Shown in pieces: positions 58,790 to 64,000 of a DNA stretch of 64,000 nucleotides (position 1 is its first letter; every line of letters begins with the position of its first letter). A program made the position numbers and the translations under genes. A model generated the notes under the pieces. The model ran no database searches. It had not been told where the DNA came from and worked only from the letters and a program-made list of their open reading frames with translations. Source of the stretch: Umezawaea sp036375055 (lineage in GTDB: Bacteria > Actinomycetota > Actinomycetes > Mycobacteriales > Pseudonocardiaceae); contig NZ_DASUSQ010000082.1 in the NCBI RefSeq assembly GCF_036375055.1, forward strand, positions 1 through 64,000. Direction: 5' to 3'.

Positions 58790-59445
58790 TCGACGTCCTG
58801 GTCGTGGACGACAACCCGATCGTGCGAGCCGCGCTGCGCGGCTTCCTCGACGGCACCGGGTCCACGCGGGTCGTGGCCGAGGCCGGGGACGGGCGGCAGG
58901 CGGTGGCCAGCGCGCGACGGCTGCGCCCCGCCGTGACCCTGTTGGACCACCGGATGCCCGTCGCGGACGGGCTGTCGGTGCTCGGTGAGCTGCGCCGGTG
59001 CACCTCGGTGCTCGTGCTGACCAGCGACGCGGACCCCGACCTGGTGGGCGGGATGCTGCGCGGTGGCGCGCGCGGTTACCTGGTGCACGGCGAGTTCGAC
59101 CCCGACGAGCTGCTCCGGGCCGTGCTCGCGGTCGCGCGCGGCCAGAGCTGGCTGTCCGCTCCGGCGGCGGCCGTCGCCGTGGCGGCCGTGCGCGAGCAGG
59201 CCGACCGGGAACGGGCGCGGCACGACCAGCTGGAGCGGCAGCGGCAGCACCGGATCCGGTGGGGGCTGACGAGGCGCGAGGAGGACGTCCTGGGACTGGT
59301 GGCGGAGGGGCTGTCCAACGCGGCCATCGCCCGCAGGCTGGTGCTCACCGAGAAGACGGTGAAGAACCACCTGCACCACGCGTTCACCAAACTGCGGGTG
59401 GGCAACCGCACCGAGGCCGTCCTGCGCTGGACGAGCAGGCGGTAG
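58786..59445 (+). CDS. NarL/LuxR-type response regulator
   Basis: 219 residues. The receiver domain has DVLVVDDNPIVR, the phospho-acceptor Asp in LLDHRMPVADG, Thr/Ser in VLTSDAD, and Lys replaced by His in GYLVHGEF. The DNA-binding LuxR helix-turn-helix is LTRREEDVLGLVAEGLSNA and TEKTVKNHLHHAF. The conserved receiver Lys change (to His) may alter phosphorylation signalling. The linker between domains is an Arg/Gln-rich helix. It is coupled to the kinase gene and likely controls nearby genes, including its own operon. Confidence 0.88.
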   Translation: MIDVLVVDDNPIVRAALRGFLDGTGSTRVVAEAGDGRQAVASARRLRPAVTLLDHRMPVADGLSVLGELRRCTSVLVLTSDADPDLVGGMLRGGARGYLVHGEFDPDELLRAVLAVARGQSWLSAPAAAVAVAAVREQADRERARHDQLERQRQHRIRWGLTRREEDVLGLVAEGLSNAAIARRLVLTEKTVKNHLHHAFTKLRVGNRTEAVLRWTSRR

Positions 59446-59448
59446 CGG

Positions 59449-60141
59449 GTGGACCGGAAGAGCGGCGGGGACGGCCGGGTGGTGCTGCGGCGTCTGGGGT
59501 GGACGGTGCTCGCCGTCGGGGTCGCGGCGACGGCGGTGCTCGTGCCGCCGCTGGTCGTGCCGTCCCCGCCGCCCGCGCCGACGACGTCGCCACCGCAGGC
59601 CGCCGCTCCCCCCTCCGCCGCTCCCCCGTCCGCCGCCACGCCCCCGTCCACCGTCACCTCGTCCGTCGTCATCACCAGGGTCGTGGTCCCCCCACCCGTC
59701 GTCACGCCGTCGGAGGCCGCTCCCCCACCACCCGTCGGGGCGACGTCCTCGCGGCCCGCCGCGTTCCCGAGCATCACCGTGCACGCGGCCGACCCGGCCA
59801 ACCTCCGCAGCGGCGCCCGCGTCATCGAGTGCGCGAGCTGCCGCGGTGGCAGCCGGGTCGGCTACATCGGCGGTCCGAACGTCCTCGCCGTCCGCGTCGC
59901 CGGGGTGCCCGCGGCGGGCACCCGCACCCTGACGATCGTCTACGAGACGGAGGAACCGCGGACGCTCATGGTCGCGGTGAACGACGGCACCGCGCAGAGC
60001 AGGCGGCTCACCGGCGCGGCGAGCCTGCTGATCCCGGCGACCACGTCGGTCGAGGTGTTCGTGCCCGCCGGGGACAGCTGGATCAGGTTCTTCAACGACA
60101 CCGGCTCGGCGCCGGACGTCAACGAGATCGTGCTGAGCTGA
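59449..60141 (+). CDS. Membrane-anchored protein with Pro-rich stalk and CBM-like domain
   Basis: 230 residues. A basic N-terminus and one transmembrane segment (~15-38: WTVLAVGVAATAVLVPPLVV) are followed by a Pro/Ala/Ser-rich stretch (~40-105). The C-terminal domain is predicted to be all beta (SITVHAADPANLRSGARVIE, GYIGGPNVLAVRVAGV, TLTIVYETEEPRTLMVAVND), the pattern of CBM35/CBM6-type modules that bind sugars. The Cys pair ECASC could form a disulfide. The GTG at 59449 follows the response-regulator stop by three bases, so the operon may sense or act on a cell-surface sugar. No enzyme domain is present. Confidence 0.75.
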   Translation: MDRKSGGDGRVVLRRLGWTVLAVGVAATAVLVPPLVVPSPPPAPTTSPPQAAAPPSAAPPSAATPPSTVTSSVVITRVVVPPPVVTPSEAAPPPPVGATSSRPAAFPSITVHAADPANLRSGARVIECASCRGGSRVGYIGGPNVLAVRVAGVPAAGTRTLTIVYETEEPRTLMVAVNDGTAQSRRLTGAASLLIPATTSVEVFVPAGDSWIRFFNDTGSAPDVNEIVLS

Positions 60142-60150
60142 CGCGGGGGG

Positions 60151-61143
60151 TCAGTACCCGCCCGCGGTGTTGCACTGCACCACCTGGACGACGCAGTCCT
60201 TCACCCGGTGTCCCAGCGCGTCCTCGTCCCAGGCGAAGAACCCGTCGCCGTGCATGGACGACGCCATTCCCGACGCCAGCCGGAAACCGTCCGCACTGCC
60301 GCTGGTCGCGTAGGAGATGGAGAACGTGACCGCCGGGATGGGCACCGGGAACTGCGCGGTGCACTGACCACCCCGACCCCACGCGACGTGGCTCTTGTGG
60401 TCGGGGCTGTCCAGGTGCTTGCCGTCCCAGCAGTCGGGGAAGCGCAGGGTGAAGTGCAGCGTGCCGCCGTCGCACACCGGCCAGTTGCCGTCCCGGCTGC
60501 GGCTCCTCCCCTCCAGCGGGCCACCCGCGCAGTAGAACTGGTTGACCGCGCCGACCGGGGTCGGCACCTGGCGCGCCGCGTCCCCCACGACCATCCGCAG
60601 TCCCTGCGGCATCGGGACGGTCTTCGACTTGTCGCTGAGCAGCGATCCGTAGTAGACCACCACCTGCTTGGGCTGCACCGGCTGCTCACGCTCGAACAGC
60701 GTGGGCACCCAGTACGCCGAGTGGTCCTGCACCGGCTGGCAGCTCGACGCGGTGAAGCGCATCAGGTCGTCGAACGTGGTGCGCGCGTTGGTGCCGCTGT
60801 TGCCGATGAACGAGTGCAGGTGCGACGCGCCCGGCTGGCCGGGGAACACGATCGGGTCGTCCGGCGCGGAGTGGCTGTAGGCGCACGTGGCGTTGAACTC
60901 GGGGTTCCGATTGGGGTTGGGCGGCACGGGCCTGGGCGTCATCGCCTGGAAGGCGGCCAGTTGCGCGTTCCACTTCGCCTGATCGACCGGCATCCACGTG
61001 CCCGCCGCCATCGTCACGGCGCCGTGCTGGTGCCCGGAGTGCGACACCGCCGCCGTCCCGCCGTTCGGCACCAGCACCAGCCCCACCACCGCCACCGCCG
61101 CGGCGGCGATGGCGGTTCCGACCCTCTTCCGCTTACCTGGCAC
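60151..61143 (-). CDS. Secreted DUF1996-domain protein
   Basis: 330 residues. The GTG at 61143 after GGAGGA gives a signal peptide (VPGKRKRVGTAIAAAAVAVV then GLVLVPNGG). The mature part has the DUF1996 signatures CAYSHSAPDDPIVFPGQPG, HLHSFIGNSGTNA and FPDCWDGKHLDSPDHKSHVA, with conserved His residues and Cys pairs. Longer frames starting upstream cross the intergenic region and are rejected. Function of the domain is not known to me, though it is widespread in secreted proteins of actinomycetes and fungi. It is convergent with the CBM-like gene, with 9 bases between stops. Confidence 0.85.
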   Translation of the reverse strand: MPGKRKRVGTAIAAAAVAVVGLVLVPNGGTAAVSHSGHQHGAVTMAAGTWMPVDQAKWNAQLAAFQAMTPRPVPPNPNRNPEFNATCAYSHSAPDDPIVFPGQPGASHLHSFIGNSGTNARTTFDDLMRFTASSCQPVQDHSAYWVPTLFEREQPVQPKQVVVYYGSLLSDKSKTVPMPQGLRMVVGDAARQVPTPVGAVNQFYCAGGPLEGRSRSRDGNWPVCDGGTLHFTLRFPDCWDGKHLDSPDHKSHVAWGRGGQCTAQFPVPIPAVTFSISYATSGSADGFRLASGMASSMHGDGFFAWDEDALGHRVKDCVVQVVQCNTAGGY

Positions 61144-61686
61144 AGCTTCCTCCTCCACCCGCGGGAACCGGGACTTCCCGCCGAAGGTAGGGCGCGGCAC
61201 CACGGGGGTCGTGAGTCGAAAGTCCCAGCCGCCGCCCGTTCGGGGCCCAATTCGCGAGCCCGTCCCGGATGCCCGCGCGCACCAGCACCTCGGCCGCGCC
61301 ACGTGCGCCCACCCATTGTGAATGCTGATCACGCCAATAGCGGCCAGTGGTGCCCGATCATCCGAATGCCTACTGGGAAATTCCCGGTATTCGAATTCAG
61401 CCTAGTGCCCCGATAAATGCGGACCAGGGACATCCGCACCATGCTAAGCCGCGCGACACCACGTCCAGACTAGCACAATTCCTTGCCGGCACGACTGGCA
61501 GGCACTTCCCTCTAAAGGGCTAGTTTCACTAGTTGAACCACGTGTTAGCTTCAGCACCGTGGTATTTCCACGACTTGCGCGGAATGCAAAAGCGACCGGA
61601 TAGCCGAAGCCGGCACGCCGCTGCCGTCATTCACTCCAGCCTTCGCAGCGTCGACGTCGGCTTGCTCAGTGAAGAAAAGGTGCACC
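61144..61686. other. Long divergent intergenic region
   Basis: 543 bases between the secreted protein and the EF-hand gene. Parts around 61310-61560 are less GC-rich. CTAGTT is repeated directly at 61520 and 61529 with a TCA between, embedded in an ACTAGT palindrome; this may be an operator or extended -10 region. No further gene is recognised. Confidence 0.4.
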
Positions 61687-62172
61687 ATGTCGCAGGACAG
61701 CTTGACACGACTGTTCACTCTTCTCGACGGCAATCGCAGCGGTGGGATCGACCGGTCCGACCTGGAGACCTTCGGGGCCAGGGCGGGTGGCAGGGCCAAG
61801 GACAAGGTCGCCGCCCTGTGGGACTCGCTGTCCATCCTGGACCGCGACTCCGACGGCGTCGTGACCAAGGACGAGTTCATCGCCGGAGCCGACTACAACG
61901 CGGTGTTCGAATCCACCGTCGCTCTCCACCTGGCCCTGTTCGACTCCGCGGACGCCGACAACGACAGCAAGATCAGTCGCGCCGAGTGGGGGACCATCAA
62001 TTCCACCCTGGGGATCTCGGACGCCGACGCGGACGCCAACTTCAACGCCGTCGACACCGACCGGGACGACCTGGTCACCCGCAATGAATTCCTCGAACGG
62101 GTGATCTCGCTCATCAAGGGGAACAGCGACCTCTCCTCGGTCGACGTCACGCGTCCCCCTGCGCGCACCTGA
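61687..62172 (+). CDS. EF-hand calcium-binding protein (calerythrin-like)
   Basis: 161 residues with four EF-hand loops. Loop 1: DGNRSGGIDRSDLE. Loop 2: DRDSDGVVTKDEF. Loop 3: DADNDSKISRAEW (Ser in place of Gly at position 6). Loop 4: DTDRDDLVTRNEF (Asp at position 6). The helices between loops are typical of the calerythrin/sarcoplasmic group. Loops 1 and 2 look fully competent for calcium; loops 3 and 4 deviate at the central Gly. The ATG at 61687 follows AAAAGG. Such proteins act as calcium buffers or sensors in actinomycetes. A bidirectional terminator follows. Confidence 0.9.
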   Translation: MSQDSLTRLFTLLDGNRSGGIDRSDLETFGARAGGRAKDKVAALWDSLSILDRDSDGVVTKDEFIAGADYNAVFESTVALHLALFDSADADNDSKISRAEWGTINSTLGISDADADANFNAVDTDRDDLVTRNEFLERVISLIKGNSDLSSVDVTRPPART

Positions 62173-62178
62173 GCGAGA

Positions 62179-62237
62179 CGCGGTCGGTCGCGAGGGTGTC
62201 GGGCGACCAGGTCGTGGACACCCCCGCTCCGACCGCG
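62179..62237. terminator. Bidirectional terminator between the EF-hand and oxidoreductase genes
   Basis: An outer stem CGCGGTCGG / CCGACCGCG (9 bp) contains an inner stem GGGTGTC / GACACCC (7 bp). The 59-base element fills the gap between convergent genes. Confidence 0.6.
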
Positions 62238-62242
62238 CGGGG

Positions 62243-63151
62243 TCACAGGTCGAGGACGACCTTGCCGCGCACCTCGCGGCCGAACAGCGCGCGGACGGCG
62301 GCGCCGACGTCCTCCCAGTCGCCCCTCGTCCCGACCCCGGCCGACAGCCTGCCCCCGGCCAGCAGGCCGAGCAGGTCCGTCAACTCCTCCGCGACCGGGG
62401 ACGTCGTGTCCCCGAAGGTGTTGATCGTCCGCGGCGCGCCGAACCCGAACAGGGAGCCCGCCGGGAACGTGGTGTCGAGCCCCGAACTGGTGCCCACGAG
62501 GTGGATCGCGCCGCCCTCCGCCAACAGGTCCCACGCACCGGCGAGCAGCGGCCCTCCGACCGTGTCGAGCACGAGGTCGAACCGCCCCTCCACGGTGGAC
62601 AGATCGGACACCGCCTCCGACGCGCCGAGTTCGGCCAGACCGACCGCTCGTCCGGGGCCACCGACCACCGCCGTCACGCGCGCACCGGCGAGCGCGGCCA
62701 GTTGCACGGCGAAGTGCCCCACTCCCCCGCTCGCGCCGGTGATCAGCACCCGGCGGGCCAGCAGCGACCGGGTTCGCAGGACGCGCAGCGCGGTCACCCC
62801 GGCGACGCCCAGCGCGGCGGCGTCGCTCAGCTCCACCCCGGCGGGCACCACGCCGAGCCTGGCGGGGCTGACCGCGACCCGTTCGGCCCACGCGTGCGGT
62901 GCCATCCCCACCGCGACGCGGGTGCCCTCCGGCGGACCGGAACCGTCGGCCGCGGCCCGGACGACGACGCCGGCCGCGTCGTGACCGTGGACGGCTCCGG
63001 CGGCCCACTGGTCGACGTGCTTCAGCTCGCCGAGGTTCAGCCCGATGTGCCGGACCTCCACCAGCGCCTCGTTGACGGCGGGTCGGGGCTCGTCGACGTC
63101 GGCGAACCGGACAGGTCCACCGTCGCCGTGTTCGACGACCAGTGCTCGCAC
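62243..63151 (-). CDS. Zinc-independent MDR-family oxidoreductase (quinone-reductase-like)
   Basis: 302 residues. GroES-like N-terminus with LVEVRHIGLNLGELKHVD and HGHDAAGVVV, then a nucleotide-binding site LITGASGGVGHFAVQLAAL (NADPH Rossmann, GxGGxG variant). The family end is GREVRGKVVLDL. The structural zinc Cys cluster is missing. Such proteins reduce quinones or alkenals. The start is the GTG at 63151 following GAGGAG. The AraC gene upstream on the same strand is a probable regulator. Confidence 0.87.
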   Translation of the reverse strand: MRALVVEHGDGGPVRFADVDEPRPAVNEALVEVRHIGLNLGELKHVDQWAAGAVHGHDAAGVVVRAAADGSGPPEGTRVAVGMAPHAWAERVAVSPARLGVVPAGVELSDAAALGVAGVTALRVLRTRSLLARRVLITGASGGVGHFAVQLAALAGARVTAVVGGPGRAVGLAELGASEAVSDLSTVEGRFDLVLDTVGGPLLAGAWDLLAEGGAIHLVGTSSGLDTTFPAGSLFGFGAPRTINTFGDTTSPVAEELTDLLGLLAGGRLSAGVGTRGDWEDVGAAVRALFGREVRGKVVLDL

Positions 63152-63245
63152 GGTGATCTCCTCATCAGCGGAACGACAGGTGAGGTCGAGCCTCGATCAC
63201 CGCGTCCGCGCCGACCACGTCCGGGAGCGTCAGGTGTGTGCCCGT

Positions 63246-63263
63246 CCGCCTCTCCGCAGGCGG
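63246..63263 (-). terminator. Weak hairpin after the AraC regulator gene
   Basis: CCGCCT and AGGCGG form 6-bp arms around CTCCGC, directly after the TAG at 63264-63266. Weak, but well positioned as terminator between the AraC gene and the oxidoreductase gene. Confidence 0.35.
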
Positions 63264-64000
63264 CTACCGCTCGCGGACGGTGCGGCGGTACTCACCGGGC
63301 GCGAACCCCCGCGCCCGCCGGAAGGCCCGGCTGAACGCCTGCGGCGTGGCGTACCCGACCGCGCCCGCCATCACGTCGATCGGCTCGTCGGTGTCCCGCA
63401 GCCGGAGCGCGGCCAGGTCCATCCGCCAGCGGGTCAGGTACGCGCCCGGCGTCTGCCCCAGCGCGGCCGGGAAGCGCCGCGACAGCGTCGCCCTGGACAC
63501 GCGGACCGCCGCGGCCAGCGTCGCGGTGGTCCACGGCCGCTCCGGGTGCTCGTGGATGTGCGTCAGCGCGTCGCGCACGACCGGGTCGAGCACAGCGCCC
63601 AGCCACGAACTCGACCGCTCGACGGGGTGGCTCTCCCACCAGGCGCGCACGAACCGCACGAGCAGCAGGTCGATGATGCTGTTCACGGCCGCCGTGGTCC
63701 CGATCCGCAGCTGGGCCAGCTCCTCGTCCAGCAGCCGGATGGCCCCGTCGAGGGAGGCGTTCGTCCTGGCGGGCAGGTGCGTCGGGGCGTCGAGCGCGGT
63801 CAGCAGCAGCGTGCTCACCTCGGGGTCCTGCTCGTAGTGCAGGGTGAGCAGCCGGGTCTGGACCGGCGAGGAGCCCAGCCGCAGGACGCCACCGCTCGAC
63901 CGGGCCTCGATCGCGGCGTCCGCATCGCACGGGCCCATCCTGACGCCCGGCCCGCTCGACAGGCCGTGCGCCGTGCCGGGAGGCAGGAGGACGACGTCCC
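63264..64000 (-). CDS. AraC-family regulator with cupin-type sensor (runs off the right edge)
   Basis: The visible part codes for about 245 residues. The frame continues without a stop to position 64000, reading DVVLLPPGTAHGL just before the internal ATG at 63938, which is the typical cupin_6 sensor sequence; the true start is beyond the window. The C-terminal AraC domain is clear: PWTTATLAAAVRVSRATLSRRF, and VMAGAVGYATPQAFSRAFRR with GFAPGEYRR. Members of this group regulate neighbouring oxidoreductases in response to small organics. The quinone-reductase-like gene just downstream is the likely target. Confidence 0.85.
   Translation of the reverse strand, partial: DVVLLPPGTAHGLSSGPGVRMGPCDADAAIEARSSGGVLRLGSSPVQTRLLTLHYEQDPEVSTLLLTALDAPTHLPARTNASLDGAIRLLDEELAQLRIGTTAAVNSIIDLLLVRFVRAWWESHPVERSSSWLGAVLDPVVRDALTHIHEHPERPWTTATLAAAVRVSRATLSRRFPAALGQTPGAYLTRWRMDLAALRLRDTDEPIDVMAGAVGYATPQAFSRAFRRARGFAPGEYRRTVRER

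Noticed and set aside
1..64000. tRNA, rRNA, CRISPR array, IS element or phage genes
   Set aside because: None found by eye: no cloverleaf with CCA end, no regular repeat-spacer array, no transposase or integrase motif.

Overview
The window is very GC-rich DNA with GTG starts, GTGA/ATGA overlaps between genes, a StrR-like regulator, an F420-type PPOX protein, WXG100/ESX-type proteins and XRE-TPR and NarL-type regulators. It comes from a filamentous actinomycete. I favour the Pseudonocardiales (Saccharothrix, Actinosynnema or Lentzea type), but the sequence alone does not prove that. I see no rRNA, tRNA, CRISPR array or insertion sequence.

Region A, about 1-23.4 kb, is a biosynthetic cluster with no PKS or NRPS. 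It holds an APS kinase, two PAPS-type sulfotransferases, a GT87 glycosyltransferase, an amidinotransferase-fold enzyme, a B12-binding-type radical SAM protein, two alkaline-phosphatase-superfamily enzymes, a HemN-like radical SAM protein, a clavaminate-synthase-like Fe/2OG oxygenase, two PLP enzymes, a small-molecule kinase, a PPOX protein, an MHS-type MFS transporter and a StrR/ParB-like regulator. Radical SAM plus sulfatase-like plus arylsulfatase-like plus amidinotransferase plus two sulfotransferases is the set I recall as essential for nucleocidin (5'-O-sulfamoyl, 4'-fluoro adenosine) in Streptomyces. I therefore read Region A as a candidate sulfamoyl-nucleoside locus. It also carries an odd fusion of a GyrB-like ATPase half to a methyltransferase.

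Region B, about 23.4-42.2 kb, starts with a less GC-rich intergenic stretch, an HNH-like gene and a remnant of a TPR regulator. It continues with a minus-strand operon: a YbaB-like protein, a WXG100-type protein and one giant 4973-residue protein. The giant has an ESX-like head, Gly/Pro repeats, six tandem modules of about 270 residues, a coiled coil, an OmpA-like domain, an intact HExxH zincin, an HD-like domain and a degenerate zincin tail.

Region C, about 42.7-56.8 kb, is a second specialised locus. A 22-codon peptide gene with an excellent ribosome site sits at a divergent promoter with a symmetrical operator, and a 17-bp perfect hairpin follows it. The minus arm continues with an M16 peptidase, GNAT, histidine phosphatase, nucleotidyltransferase and ABC remnants. 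The plus arm holds a methyltransferase, Nudix hydrolase, two kinase-fold proteins, an Mrp-like ATPase, a stand-alone AsnRS-like class II synthetase core, an S66 (MccF/LdcA) peptidase, an HPr-kinase-like protein and an XRE-TPR regulator. It could be an undescribed peptide or peptide-nucleotide system. MccF-type peptidases and MccE-type acetyltransferases act on aminoacyl-sulfamoyl-adenosines, so it could also be functionally tied to Region A.

Region D, about 57-64 kb, is ordinary: a two-component system, two secreted or anchored proteins, an EF-hand protein, a quinone-oxidoreductase-like enzyme and a partial AraC regulator.
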